A stretch of DNA of 64,000 nt from Setomelanomma holmii (GCA_010015745.1 ML978188.1:228730-292729), one strand, 5' to 3'. Shown: positions 12,041-24,149, counted from the stretch's first letter. A program made the numbers and translations. The notes: a model not told the origin generated them from the letters alone.

Positions 12041-12789
12041 TGACGTCGCCTACCAAATGAGCTCAAACTCCAGGTACTAAAGCACGTCTTCGTAGCGAGC
12101 AAGACTTACGACGAACGCGACTTCCACAATTGGGGCTACCCAATCAGCTCCATTTGCCACGACCAATCGGACTTTTCGAGTCTCATCTACCCACTTCTCT
12201 CAATACCTGAGCTCAAGGACATCGTCAAGAAGGCTTTGTATAGCAAGATTACCACCTCGGTCGCTCTTGTCTCCGATGTGAGACGCGCCCTATTACCGCC
12301 ACCCGAAGTCCGCCGACATGTCCAAGTACGCAAGGCTCAAGTCAAGTTCTATGAGGCTTCATCGGTCGAACTTTTGCAGAAGATTGCAAGCAAAACCAGT
12401 GGGTTCTCGAGACTCCATCGCTTGCGACTCTAGCTTAAGGCCAATCACATTGACCCTATTCATTCTACTACCCTGGAAATACACTCAATGGCGTTGATAA
12501 GATCAAAATTTCGACGCGAAATCTGGGGGTCATATATCGCAACATGAGCTACCACGGATAGATCCAGGGGCATGGTAATGGCACGATCTACGACAACTTC
12601 GAGATGCACTTGCTTGACAAGCTCATGATATGCGGCTCGAAGGACTATATTGTCGAGCGCTACGAGCGCTACGAGCGCTATTGTTACAGAATCGATAGGA
12701 CCAAGACATATGTGGAGAAGTGGCCAGTTTCTGGCAAGGGCGATCAGGTTCAGTACAAGAAGAAGGCTGTGTCGATTCAAGTACGGTGA
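12041..12789 (+). pseudogene. Eroded F-box-like gene relic
   Basis: An open stretch with no ATG begins just after a TGA at 12041 and reads LPNELKLQVLKHVF, which resembles the start of an F-box helix (compare LPTELLLEIFKHYI at about 24.3 kb). It continues about 125 codons to a TAG near 12433. Coding-like sequence resumes in another frame (KIKISTRNLGVIYRNMSYHG, a TAG, then GHGNGTIYDNFEMHLLDK) and runs to about 12789. The lost start, one frameshift and at least two in-frame stops mark it as a relic. Near 12656-12680 a short tandem GAGCGCTAC repeat encodes ERYERYERY. The F-box label is tentative; the pseudogene call is firmer. Confidence 0.5.
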
Positions 12790-13097
12790 TGACAGTATGT
12801 GAATGGACATCACGAGTTGCTAGTGACGCACATGGAGGACAGTTGCGAGATAGGATGGTTTGGGATCAAACTTTGAATATAAACCGGCCAATTTTGATCA
12901 TGGCAGGACATTCTCTTTCTGTTCACAGCACCAAACCAAGTTCCAGCTTTGCGACAGGATAGCAGGAGAGCTTAGTGCACGACTTAATGCGCTGGCACTT
13001 ATGTATTGAGAAAGTCTAATCGACCTATCTACACTTCAAAAAGACTGGAGACCTTTCCTTAACAGGCCCAAATGGGCTCTTCTCATGTGTAGCTTGA

Positions 13098-14741
13098 TCA
13101 AGTGCTGTGAAGTTTCGACTTGAAGGGGCTCCTCCTGAACAAGAAGAACGCAGCCACATAGATGCCACCACCGAATGCCAGTAAGCCCGCATACACACCA
13201 AAACCTTTCAAATACTTGGGTGCATCCTCAGCTGGGAACAAGTATGAGCCATAGATCTGCGCCAAATTACCCATGCCGTTCACGAAGGCCAACGAGATGG
13301 CACGGGTTTCCGGGTCAAGCGGGCCCATGGAGACTGATGCATATGAAAGTGCTAATGGGTTGGCCGTCCAGATCATACTGTTGATGAAGACCAGAAAGAC
13401 GTATCGAGGGATGTATGCGTAGATCCCGGCTGAGAGTGCGCAGAAGAGTGCTCCGAGCACCATGGCACCAGCGCATAGAATTGGACGGTATGCATAGATG
13501 CGGTCCGCGAAGATGGCGACAGGAACTGCGATAACGAAGGCCGAGACATACAATGGGACGGTCATGTATTGTGCCATGGAGCCAGTATATCCCAAGCCTC
13601 GGACCAGCGTGGGGTTGAAGTAGCTCAAGCTATAGCATCCGATTATGGTCATATATCCAGCGCATAAAACCCATAGGCGCCAGTTTCTGATAGCGTTCGT
13701 GAGTGCCTTGAGATGGGAAATTGACTTCTCGCCTTCGCCACTCCCTGCTACGTGCATGCCATCGGCGCGGAGGCGAGCAGCAGCAATCTCGCGTTCACGT
13801 GGTGTAAGTTGGCGTGCGGACGAAGGCCAGTCTAGGAGGAGGAATGGTGCGGGTACCGCGGCTCCAATGGTAGCTACTCCTTGGACGATGAAGAGCCTGT
13901 CATGTGTCAGCGCGATTTCGATCTGAAATTTTCTAGAGACGGACCACTGCCATCCAGAGACTCCATGTGCGCCATCAAGGCTGTCGACAATAGCTCCTGC
14001 GATGATGCCGCCGAAGGCGCCAGACAAGATGCCGGCTGAAAGGAAGCACATGAAGCGTTTGGATTGTTCGTGGCGACGGTACCAGTTCGAGATTATGAAC
14101 AGGACGGCTGGACTGAAGCCTGCTTCTGTCACGCCGAGAACGAAGCGCACAGCGATGAGTTGCGAGGGTGTCTTGACAAGTGCCATGAGTGCTGACACGG
14201 TGCCCCAAAAGACCATAAGCGTTGGAACCCAAATCGATGGCCGTACGCGAGATAGGACCATGCTGCTACGTGTCAGTCCGATACTCGTGCAAAGGCAACC
14301 AGCACTTACTTGGAGGGAACCTCAAAGAAGACGTATCCGATCTGAAAGATGACGATAGCGAGAAAGTACTCATTCGAAGTGAGGCCCAGGTCTCTGTCCA
14401 TGCCTGCCACTTTCGCATTGCCTATGGCGGTGCGGTCCTGGTAGAAGCTCAGTCCGGTGATCGAAGATGTCTTCAGCCTTCGAGCTTACCATATACGAGA
14501 AGCAGTATAGTACCCAGATGGTAGGCATTAAATACATGTCGATCTTGCGAACAAGCTTCTTCTCCTCGTCGGTCTTCTCTTCAAATGGCGCCGCGACCTT
14601 CGGCCCTTGCTCTTCTGAGGAAACAGCTCTTTCATTCTGGATGGCATCTTGCTTGTGGTCTGTGGTAGTCAAGCTACCAATTGCTTCGGCCTCGTCCTTC
14701 CAGAAGGTACGATCAGGATGGTCTGGTGCCATTGTGCTCAA
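13098..14741 (-). CDS. MFS permease, allantoate/nicotinate (Dal5/Tna1) type
   Basis: Plasma-membrane symporter of the anion:cation symporter family of fungal MFS proteins, which carry allantoate, nicotinate, pantothenate or similar small organic anions. Exons 14741-14490, 14437-14310, 14262-13945 and 13896-13098; introns are 52, 47 and 48 nt; 498 aa. Splicing joins LYCFSYM to DRTAIGNAKVAGM, the family signature in TM1-loop, then EVPSNMVLSRVRPSIW and GVTEAGFSPAVLFIISNWY. An N-terminal hydrophilic tail of about 75 residues precedes TM1, and about 12 membrane segments can be counted. The substrate cannot be told from sequence. The gene lies tail-to-head with the CMD-like gene downstream in coordinate order, so a shared catabolic role is possible. 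Confidence 0.9.
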
Positions 14742-15407
14742 GCAGATACGACTATATGGAGGTGACGAATGTGGACTGCCTGACCTTCAAGTGAGAGACA
14801 GGGTGAGGTTGTGAGCCATTTGCTCGGCATCGGTTCGATGCTATATAGGTGACGATTAGCTCTTTCGCACATGGGCATGCAGGTGCCACCAGACTTTCGG
14901 CTCAGCCGCCGTTTGGCAGGCTCTTCGTCTCGAGCGGCATCCCCATGGGGTGCACTGATGTTCCATGCATTAGCGTTACTTAGGCGGTAATTTCCCCGCA
15001 CATTGACATCTCGGGTTCTGTTTTCCACGACAAGTAGCTTGCGATCCACTCTTACACTTGTAACAAAAAGGCTGCGCGCCACGGAAACGCGCACAAGGCC
15101 CCGACGGCGACCTTGCGCTAGTCAATGGCATGCCTGAAATGCTACATTGATGACTCGTCGGCCAATCGGTAGTATTGCGGTGCGTGGCAGGGAGGCGTCA
15201 AAGTCAAGTTTGCCAAATGGTGTGGCTTGGTAACTTCTGAGGGCTGATGCTGTTGGCTCTCATCTCGACTTCTTTCACATCCGGCGTTCATGAATTTCTT
15301 ACGTCCCCCATTCTCCCTATTCTTGGTCTAATCTATGCCGTGAAGTTCCTATCGCTTCCATTGCGCCCCCATCTAGAACGAGAAGTGCGAAGACCATGAT
15401 GCTCTTC

Positions 15408-16359
15408 TCATACTTCATGCTCAATGTCTGCAACACGAGGCACTTTGTGTAGTCGCAAGCCACAGAAGCTTGCGACGAGCTCAATCTGGCCAACATCAGT
15501 TCAAGCATCAATATGTGAATATGCGGACACTTACGCATTGCTGAATTGTTTCCACATCCTCCTTGCTCACCCCAATTCGTCGTGTTCCTCTGAGATGCCA
15601 TGCAGTCTCCCTGGGAAGGTTCTGGATCATGATGCCTGAAAGGACCGTGAGCTCCGTCTCTACATCATTCAAAATGCTATGGTCGGAAAGATAAAGGCCG
15701 TAGGTGATCTCTCTGCTGGTCCAATCTGTGTGTCTCGTCAATGTTGCCAATTGCATTGCAGGATTTAGCTCACCAAAGTCTCGTTGTGAAGCAAGTACGT
15801 TGTCAATGCCTTCCTGGTTGTGCTGGTAGAGTCGACTTTGCCAAGCCCATCCTCGCTTTCTGTTTGCTTCATCGCATTGCCATCCCTCTCTGTAATTTCG
15901 ATTAGCAAGCACTCTGGTACATGGCAAGAAGAGAGGCAGACCTCGAGAATGAATAATCTTTGTCCTCCGGCCGCGTGATGGCGTCAATGTCAAAAATTGC
16001 CTCGAGCGGCTTGCATACACCAACAATGACTATGAGCTTGAAGAGTGTTTCTCGGATCCGTCGCATCAAAGCTTGCCTTTGCTCAGCTGTCTGATGCTCG
16101 GGTCGTTTGATGAGCTGTTTGTAGAGGAGGGGCGCAAAGCCGGGTTGGCCTCCACCTACGATTGCTGCGAGCTGCGCCATTTCAGCATCAGTTCACTTTT
16201 ATCGAAGCCGTGACCACTTACTGCGAGAACATACCACTTATCCTCTCCAAGTGTTTTCTTAGGGAACTTTTCCTCGACGGTCTTGAATAGTGCGATTGCT
16301 TCATCATCCGTAGGATCCTGTGGGATTGGCAGCTCGTTGCCTGTCATCTTGTTGCTCAA
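15408..16359 (-). CDS. Carboxymuconolactone decarboxylase-like (AhpD-fold) protein
   Basis: Five exons, 16359-16222, 16171-15942, 15889-15774, 15725-15535 and 15485-15408, all with 48-52 nt introns, give 250 aa. The protein is helical: EDKWYVLAVAxIVGGGQP, LLYKQLIKRPEHQ, QALMRRIRETLFKL, VGVCKPLEAIFDIDAITR, then REGWQCDEANRKRG, ITYGLYLSDHSILN, a core helix LTVLSGIMIQNLPRETAWH, GTRRIGVSKEDVETIQQC and a tail ending KVPRVADIEHEV. This matches fungal CMD-like proteins, which may act as decarboxylases or as AhpD-type redox proteins. The classical CxxC of AhpD is not seen. It is divergent from the SDR at 16.8 kb (431 bp between starts), so the two may share control. Confidence 0.82.
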
Positions 16360-16790
16360 TTGTCGCGTTGTCTGAAAGATCTTGGAGTGCTAGACGTCTG
16401 ACGTATGTGTGCAATCGATGCGGCAACTTTGGTATAACCCGGAAGTCCACATCCTGAGCATGCGGCGTGCGACGCGTCAAGGGAACGCGTAGCGGGGTAC
16501 CGGTAGACGCACCCCACCCTGACCTTTCCGGAGACGTAAGGACCTCCCCGACACGCTCATTCCTCTATCAACCCAACACTCGGCAAAATAGCCGAAGCTT
16601 GAGATGGGGAAAAACTCTTGGAAGTTTGCGATCATCTCAGTCTTCCTGAGTCGTTGGATAAGTCACCAAAATTGACATCACTTTCGAACTTCCTGCCACC
16701 CCTTCGACTCGCTTGCTCGCTACAAGTCTCCTCAAACTATTGATACTCAAGCACCGTAACAGGGCTACCTGAGTATCGTCAGCGCTCATC
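16360..16790. promoter_or_regulatory. Bidirectional promoter between CMD-like gene and SDR
   Basis: This 431-bp gap separates two divergent start codons. It contains a CGG-N5-CGG arrangement (CGG at 16493-16495 and at 16501-16503) and a nearby TCCGGA palindrome at about 16527. Both are of the kind bound by Zn2Cys6 regulators, but such short sites also occur by chance. Confidence 0.35.
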
Positions 16791-17803
16791 ATGACCACTT
16801 CTACTTTCCATCTTCCAAACGGAAGGCCCAAAACCGTCATCGTGACAGGCGGAGCAGGCGGCATCGGTGCCCAAACTATTCGATCGTACCATGTGGCAGG
16901 TTGCAATGTGGTCATTGCGGATCTTCCATTTGCCAAAAATGCGGCAGATAGAGTCATTTCTTCATTATCAGACCCAGACAGAGCCATGTACCACCCGACG
17001 AACATTATCAATTGGGATGACATGCGAGCATTGTTCCGCGAAGCAAAGAAACGATTCGGTCAAGTTGACATAGTCGTTGCGAATGCTGGTTTAATGGAGA
17101 GCAAGGGCTTCTATGAGTTTGAAGAGGACAAACAGGGAGAGCTAGAGGAACCAACGGAGGCATATAAGATCATCGACGTCAATCTGAAAGGCTCGATGAA
17201 TAGTAAGTCATGCTTGTGTTTGACTGTGACCACGACTAACATGCCACAGCTTTACGATTAGCCATGCATTCCATGTCTTCCAATCCACCAGACTTAGACG
17301 GCGCGAGAGGCTCGGTCGTCCTCATTGCGTCAACATCAGGCTACTTTGGTGGAACCGGAGTCGTGTCTTACATTTCTTCCAAACACGGTGTTGTCGGACT
17401 TGGACGCTCGTCGCAAAGAAAAGCGAATGAGCTGGGCGTCCGCGTAAATGTTGTCGCACCATTCTTTACGCCCACGTATATCACGACTGGATACTCAGAG
17501 AAGTGGAAAGAACGAGACCTGCCCGCAAATACAGTGGAAGGTGTTGCGAGTGTAATTATGGAAACCAGTATCGATCCGCAGAGAAAGGGGCATAGCATGC
17601 TTGTAAGTCTGACCTGTTAGTGTCCACTGATCCGAACGCTGATAAGCATGAAGGTTGCCGGCAGTCACGTTAAGGAAATAGAAACTGCAAGGACCACACT
17701 CACAAAAGAATGGCTCGGCGAAGACATCGCTGATGTGATGGCAAAAGGAGGCAAATTCTTTGAGGATATGGGTGGCTATACATTGCCTAAAGCCCGGTCG
17801 TGA
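16791..17803 (+). CDS. Short-chain dehydrogenase/reductase
   Basis: NAD(P)-dependent oxidoreductase of the classical SDR family. Exons 16791-17202, 17250-17602 and 17654-17803; introns 47 and 51 nt; 304 aa. Motifs: TGGAGGIGA (cofactor loop), D in VVIADLPF, NAG in VVANAGL, catalytic S in IASTSGYFG and YISSK (Tyr and Lys). The third exon completes the tail EWLGEDIADVMAKGGKFF. A DLP acidic residue after beta-2 suggests NAD rather than NADP, by inference. It resembles fungal 15-hydroxyprostaglandin-dehydrogenase-like SDRs; the substrate is unknown. It is divergent from the CMD-like gene. Confidence 0.9.
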
Positions 17804-18266
17804 GACTAATTGGACAAGGATCGGGAATTGTAAGATGGAGTCAGGGCCCGAATCATTGTAGCCGCCAAAGCGTTCACACGCAAAGACGGGATTAGAAACC
17901 TGTGACCACAGTCAGAATTTAAGGCAATGCTATTCGATCGTGACGTCTGAGCTTATACAGGCAGATTTGGTATCGAAACAATGATATGAGACCACCGCAC
18001 GTCCTTTTCTCTAGCCCTCTTCAAAGCGAAGTGCGCAGTCTTGGCCAAAACTCCGAGACGCCTCGCCCTAGTGTACAACACCTGAAATGAAACTACATCG
18101 GCGTTGTAGATATGCCGGATGAAACCAATGTGATCAGAGATACCTGATGCAAATCCATGCGTCAGAAATGGCGGTATTGTATCCAGTAAACGCCGTGTGA
18201 TGCAAATAGTGTCCAGACAATGCTGGACGGGTGTGCGAATCTTTCGGCTCAGATCGATGGACACTC
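17804..18266. other. Convergent intergenic region
   Basis: This 463-bp gap lies between the 3' ends of the SDR (plus) and the GT34-like gene (minus). A 103-codon minus-strand open frame (17953-18264) ends just before the neighbouring gene's stop but has no recognisable motif and is taken as 3' UTR. Nothing else is supported. Confidence 0.45.
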
Positions 18267-19597
18267 CTAATAGCCTTCATCCTTCTGGTTCTTGCCTTGC
18301 TCCTTCTTGAGTTCGGCCTTTTCTGCGTCGGTCAACTCGATCAGATCTGCGCCTTCCAGTCTGAAGCCCTTTGCGTCGACAATGTGTTCGCTCGCGGATG
18401 AAAGATAGAGCTGGTGGAGTCGTGGTAAGAAATACTGCATGACTTGATCTGCGAGATTCTTCGCTACCAGACCTTTGTCGACCCAGAAGTGCCGTACAAA
18501 GACGCCCTTGCATCCACCGCGGTTAGCGGCTTCTGGCGCGCCATTCGCCTCGACGCAAGGGAGGACACGGATATCGTCTGGTCGATCGAAGTTGTAGCGT
18601 AGGTAGTTTCCGAAAGCAGCCTGCTCGTGAGCCCAGTCGAGTTTCCACCTCGCACAGCCTTGGTATCGCGTCTCGGACGGGCACTCTGCCCAAGCCTTGT
18701 ACATTTCTTGCGTACGCTTGCTCTGTCGCGCAATGACGAAGCCAGTGTTTAAATAGCGGTTGCCCTTCTCGTCATAGTTCTGCGGCTCGTTCGGGTCGAT
18801 GGACATCATGGCGAGGGTGTCGTCGGTCATGTTCCAGTAGTTCATAAGCCATTCTAAGGGGAGGTGCGGGTAGTGAAACATGACGTCCGAGTCCATGAAA
18901 ACGATGTATTCGTGTGTCTTGAGTGCCTCCTTCATCATCGGTACCTTGACCCAAGTACCCCATCGGTCGGCGTAATCGGGTGCGCGGATGAACTTGTAGT
19001 CGTAACCGTGAATTTTCGCTGTGCATTGTTAGTCTGAGTCCCAGCCTTGCCCATAGTTCTTTCAGGCCCGTGTCGCATCGGACGGGAACATACCGAACAT
19101 ATAATGACTGAGCATGCCGGCTGATAGTGGTCGCATGCCTTTCCATTTCAGATCTGGATTCATGAGCTGGCCCTCGCCAGTCAACGGTCTGCTGTCAATG
19201 TCCAAAATGAGCACCTTCTTGCCAAGCTTCTCCTTGAACTTGGGCTCGCCATGCAGACGGTAAATATCGCCATCCTCGTCGGTGAAGTTTGCTGCGTCGA
19301 CAGGATGCAAGATGGGACCGTAGAGGGCTTTGATTATGGTCGGCATCGTGATGTCGTCGGCGTCGAGAGTCACATTTTGTGTGTGGGGATATCTGTCGCA
19401 AATCAGCGCGGACCGTGAGCATTCTCCCATGAACCGTACTGTGATGATTTGAAGCTGCTGGGCATGTAGTCGTGCGGGTAGCTATAGTAGATGAGGACCA
19501 ACGCCATGGGAATCATAGCAATGAACAGCACCCGCCGCCACCGGCCTTGGGGGCCCATATTCGCGAGCGACTGGTACGAGTAGTCGGCCATGCCCAT
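18267..19597 (-). CDS. GT34-like (GMA12/MNN10) glycosyltransferase, type II membrane protein
   Basis: Probable Golgi mannosyl- or galactosyltransferase. Exons 19597-19440, 19392-19094 and 19018-18267; introns 47 nt (donor GTACGG) and 75 nt; 402 aa. A short cytosolic N-terminus with RRVLFIAMIPMALVLIYY as signal-anchor is followed by a luminal catalytic domain: HGYDYKFIRAPDYADRW, W.KV, the DSD metal site in YIVFMDSDVMF, and YLNTGFVIAR. The charged Lys/Glu-rich tail ends KNQKDEGY. Start: MGMADYSYQ at 19597; the ATG six bases later (19591) is equally possible. A further in-frame extension upstream has no ATG. Family assignment is by overall layout and is less certain than the glycosyltransferase call. 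Confidence 0.72.
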
Positions 19598-20242
19598 GAG
19601 CGCTATGGGTTCGCTCGACGATGCGTGGCTTATGTCGGCAGAGGGTGTACACAAGGGCGGGTGTTGCGTACGCCTCCTGAGGTTTTGGATGGGATGCGCG
19701 GAGAGGGTGGCCCTAATTATGCCTCCAACAACAGTCTGGTGTCAAACAGCACGACCGGTAAGATGACGTGTAAATGCGTCGCGGTCAGGATGTGTATAGC
19801 GAAAGGAAGACGAAAAGGAGTGGAACGAGCGTGGCCTAAGGAGTTGTCGAGTGGCAGTGTCAGCTCTGTGTTCTTGAGGAACCCCTGCGCCTTCAGCCTT
19901 CCTGGGTTGGAGCGGGAGACTAAGAGCAACTCGGGACGCTTGTGGTCAAGCGCCCGCCATAAATCGCACCAGCGTCGAGCTGACGTCCAAGGGATTCGGA
20001 GATCTGAATTAAAAGCGCAAGGCCTGGATCGCGCTGCAGCTGTCGCAAAGATGTACCGTGGGATTTCTCGTCTTGAAGACACGGTGTGAACTCTCGGCCG
20101 CACCCTGCATGTTTCAGCGCATTCTTTTGTACTATGCCCAATCAAACTGCCGAATTGGTATGGGAAATGTATATATAGGGCTGAGTATTGCGTAATGCTC
20201 TGGCGGGATTTCAACAACACAATCCGATGTTGTATGCTTGTG

Positions 20243-22392
20243 CTAAGTTTCCTTGAACGCTGGCACCACGTCATGGTACAGCAAGTGAAGCAAGTCAGCA
20301 TCTTTTGCAATGCCGGGACTGTCGCGTGCGCAGCTTTCGATCAAAGTCATCATAATCTGCACCCATTCCTGCCACCCAGTTGGTAAGGTGGCTCTCAGCT
20401 TTTGGTCAGGAGATCGAGCGACTGCATAGAACAATAGCACCTGGCCAAAGCATTGGCAGCACCAGCCAAACTTCAGCGGCAAGGCAGAGAGCATCTGCGT
20501 ACAAAGGCCCATAGTTGTTGGCCAGAGCATCCCACCTCGAAGACCCTCGCGCACCTCGTTGTACTCTGCATCGTTGGTATACCCAGGCGCGTGCAACGCC
20601 TTGTAAAGAAATGGCCGACCAATGTGGAACTTTGCAACAAGATATCGGCTCCGCAGCATGGCTTTCGCTATCACATGGGCTGGGCTCGGAGAGTCGTCAG
20701 CACTCTCGTTATCCGAAAATTGAAGAGACGATGGAAGATTGCTACGCCACTGCTCAAGCTGGTGATGCATTTCTGCCGTGATGCTTGCGCTTGGATACCC
20801 CTCTTTCTCGGCGAAGAAGTATACGCTTTGCTTGACGCGGGTCAGAATAATGCGATGCGCTGCCTGTGCCAAGAAGTGGAAGTTGAAAAAGGAGTCATCT
20901 CCATCTGTAAGCAGGCCTGAGATTGACGTCTTTGGTCGTGGACAGGCTGTAAACTTGGGCAAAGGCACATCAGGCTCGTACTCCAATAGTCCGCTATGCG
21001 GCAGGAGATCAAGCTCCTGCGTTATGACGGTCTCGTACATGAGCGTGTTCCAGAAGAGCCTTGAGAACATGTCACCTTCCCACTGTTCAAAGTCTGTACT
21101 TTCCGTGCGACTGAGCAGGCTTGTGCAGCATAAGGCCGCTCTGTTGACAGTCGTCCAAGAATCGAGAGGTCGTAAGATGTGTGAGAAGTATAGCGTCGTC
21201 AGCATGTAGTACTGGCCAGCTTGGAGATCGTTCTGGCACATGAGGAAGCCAAATCGCCGCCGAGCTTCATTGAAGAATTTCAAGCCAGGAGGATCATCTG
21301 TCGTGAGCTCAAACCATTCAGGGCGCACGAAGCCTCTGTTTGAGACGGAGCTCCGGGAAGGAAGAGCGAAATCACCTTCTTCATGAGCCTTGACAGCCAA
21401 GCAACCGAGAGCAAGGACAATTAAGACCAAGCAGGATTCTATGTCGTAGCCAAATTCATTGTTCATAGCTGCACCCAGTGTGCTCGAATAGAAGAAAAAC
21501 TTATCCAGTATGGGAGTGTTGCGATGAAACACCGCGAAGTAAGCATCGGCTAGGCCTTTACACGCCGACTGCGGGAGGCTCATCAACCAGGAGTCGGGAA
21601 ATGCTCCATATGGACGGTCAACGTGCGTCGGCAATGGCGCTCGTTGACTTTCAATCTCGACTATGTAGTCTTGCACCAGTTTCGTTCGTGCAGCAACGAA
21701 CTCAGCTGGCAGAATATGCTTCACAGCAGGCCACAAAGCTACTCGATGTTGGCTGAAGGATAACGCAATCCTGTTCTGGCTTTCTGATACGGAGAATGGG
21801 CTCTTGCTTGGGGTTGCAACAGCCTGAGGTGACATGGCCAGCTCATGGATGCTAGGTCTCTCGTGGTGGGACAGCATCGATGGAGCGCCTTGAGCAAGAC
21901 TTCCAGGACTAGGCTGAGAGAAAGTTGTAAGTGGTGAGCGATGGTCGACTGCTAGGGGTGGAGGTGGCGGCAAAGGGGCCATTGGCGAAGCCTGTGATGC
22001 ATTGACAGCGGTAGTCAAGTCCTCAATCTTGGCCTCGAGTCGGCGGATGGCATTGATCGCAACAGCCATAGATTGGTCCTTCTTGGTAGGTCGAGGCGCT
22101 TGATAGGTACATTCCAGGTTCATGGCCTTACAATAGCCACATCTGGGCCGGTCTTCATCACATCTCGTCTTTCTCGAACGGCAAATGTCACAAGCCTGAC
22201 GGTGTTAGATATGCCAGAATGCCAAATTTGGACTAGACTCGCCAATGTCGCCATGAATGACCTTGCCTTCTTCAATGCAGACCCTTCTGCGTCCTCGTGA
22301 TCTGCGATGCCCTCGGCATCCTGTGATAGTTGTCGATCAGAAAGCTCTGAATGCGACGATAGAGCTGTGTTGTCGCGCGACCGCTTGGTCAT
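20243..22392 (-). CDS. Zn(II)2Cys6 transcription factor with fungal-specific TF domain
   Basis: Nuclear regulator, 692 aa. Exon 1 (22392-22267) encodes MTKRSRDNTALSSHSE and an acidic stretch ending LKK; exon 2 (22195-20243) starts ACDICRSRKTRCDEDRP. The complete cluster is C-x2-C-x6-C-x5-C-x2-C-x6-C, ending NLEC. A coiled coil follows (INAIRRLEAKIEDLTTAV), then a Pro/Ser linker and the middle homology domain (GAFPDSWLMSLP, YFAVFHRNTPILDKFFFY, ACPRPKTS). The only frame-consistent splice uses a GC donor (GCAAGG at 22266) with acceptor CGTCAG and branch CTAAC. The targets are unknown, and it is not closely flanked by a biosynthetic cluster. Confidence 0.88.
22196..22266 (-). other. Probable GC-AG intron in the Zn2Cys6 gene
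   Basis: A 71-nt intron inferred because the zinc-cluster frame begins with GCT TGT just after TCAG, and phase 0 is required upstream. The only well-placed donor is AAG|GCAAGG; ordinary GT donors nearby give the wrong frame. A CTAAC branch site lies about 15 nt before the acceptor. Confidence 0.7.
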
Positions 22393-24149
22393 ATCATCTC
22401 AAGCAGATTGGTCTCTTTGGGCATCAAGATCTGCGGCTTGCTGAGAGGTGAGGTGGTCATTAACGTTGCTGCGAGCCGACAAATGGCAAGAGCACGCGCG
22501 CGCACTGACCACGTTCGTTATGTAAATATCTTGTCGTCCAAACCACGACTGCCTGTTCTCCTTCTACCCCATCATCACCCTTACAAGCTTTGTCTGCGTG
22601 CATCTCTCCCAACACACTGCTCGGCGCCTTCATCATGGCCTTGTAGTATTTTGAGGGTTCCTTTGCGCCAGTACTCGCGTTTGGACTTACTCATCGACAT
22701 TACTAACGTGTGCCATGTCCAGCGTTGCTGCTGTAGAGCGCCTGTTAACGCACCGTAGGTACACTGGGGCACAGCCCGCCGTTATACTTGCTATCTGTCC
22801 ATAGCACTAGATTTCGAGCCTAAATTCCACACGAAAGAGCTTAGTCGCCATGGCTTCCCATCCTCATCTGTCGGACCGCTCAGACCGCGTCCTCAAGTCC
22901 GGATATTGGTGCAGCTACAATCAATGACACCCAAACTTTGACGCTGTCCGCCCACCTCGGATCAGAATCTCTCTACTCTCACTAATACATACGATAGGCT
23001 TCTTCGTGTACATCCGCTGGTCGCACTTCCGAAGCACCCCGTGTTCAGTCTATCTCAATCACTTCCTTATTCCAATTCGCTTTCGTCTGACTCTCTTTCT
23101 GCTGTAAACATGCGGTCATAAACTAATGTTTCGTAGCTACGCGTTCAGTACTCGTCAAAGCCACGACATTTCTCGCTCAGTCACTGTTGTTCGTCTGTTT
23201 GCACCACGTCATGGTGTACCCGAAGCCGACATCTACGTGCTAGAGCGCCTCTTGCAATCCTAACGCGACAATTTGACGACCCAAAGCGACATGATCTGAG
23301 CTCAGGCTCGTCCGTAGCGGCACTTTGAGTTATTAGTCTCTTCTTGGTGCAGAGCGCAGAACACTCTGTGCTGTTACAATTGCTGCGGGTGCAAACTGCC
23401 GCTCTGCAACTACGTCCGCCGGCCCGTGCTGGCGCAATGCCGTCACAGCTTTCAGCGTGCCAATCTGACGCACAGTTCCTCGCTACATCTGAGACGAGCT
23501 GGTTTGCGAGGGGATGAGTCTGTATGCACTCATCAGCATCTTGTCTCGAGCACAATCTAGCGTGTGTACGGGAGCAAGTCGTGGGTTGCAGTGCCGGCGC
23601 TGACGTAGCTATACGTTCCCCAAGAAGGGCTGCAGTGTTTGGAGCAGCGCAGAGAGTAGAGAGCGAGGCCACCAGTTCACCAACCGCCCTTTGCGCCACT
23701 TGGAACAACATCAGTCTCACGATCAAGCTGAAAGTTCCGCGGAACTGTTCTCCCCGGGGCATCTTCGCCCGCGCATCAACCGAGCTCCGCTCTCTTTCAT
23801 CGATGAACAGAGACTGTTTGACTTTGGACAGCAGAATCGCTTCCTCGGCAGTAGCCGATATGCCGATAGTGCCATTGTCTACACCAATAAGAGCTGGAAG
23901 TGACATCGTCCTTGCCCGAGCAGCGGCAAGTATAGCCTGCAAACGCGAAGGTGAACCGGAACATACCCTGGTCTTTGTGGCTCAAGAGCAAGGGTTGGAA
24001 TGCTTGGGCGAATGAGAAGTCTGCAGCCAACGTTGCACTCCGCCTTGGAGTTGGAAGCTTGAAGCTGGCAGAGAGGCAAGCTCACTTCATGCTTCAAAAG
24101 TTCACGATGACTACTTCGAGAGGGTTTGAGCAGGAGAGCGCCCCAGAGG
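22393..24149. other. Divergent intergenic region
   Basis: About 1.8 kb between the starts of the Zn2Cys6 gene and the F-box-like gene. Long overlapping frames exist on both strands (a 253-codon minus frame at 23181-23942 and a 163-codon plus frame at 23524-24015), but they are mutually exclusive, rich in Ala/Arg/Ser/Cys and without known motifs. They look like chance frames in GC-rich DNA. No gene is called. Confidence 0.45.

Noticed and set aside
17953..18264. 103-codon minus-strand frame after the SDR
   Set aside because: No recognisable motif; sits in the convergent 3' region between two genes.
23181..23942. 253-codon minus-strand frame between the Zn2Cys6 gene and the F-box-like gene
   Set aside because: Overlapped by a similar plus-strand frame, low-complexity composition and no motif; more likely chance in GC-rich DNA.
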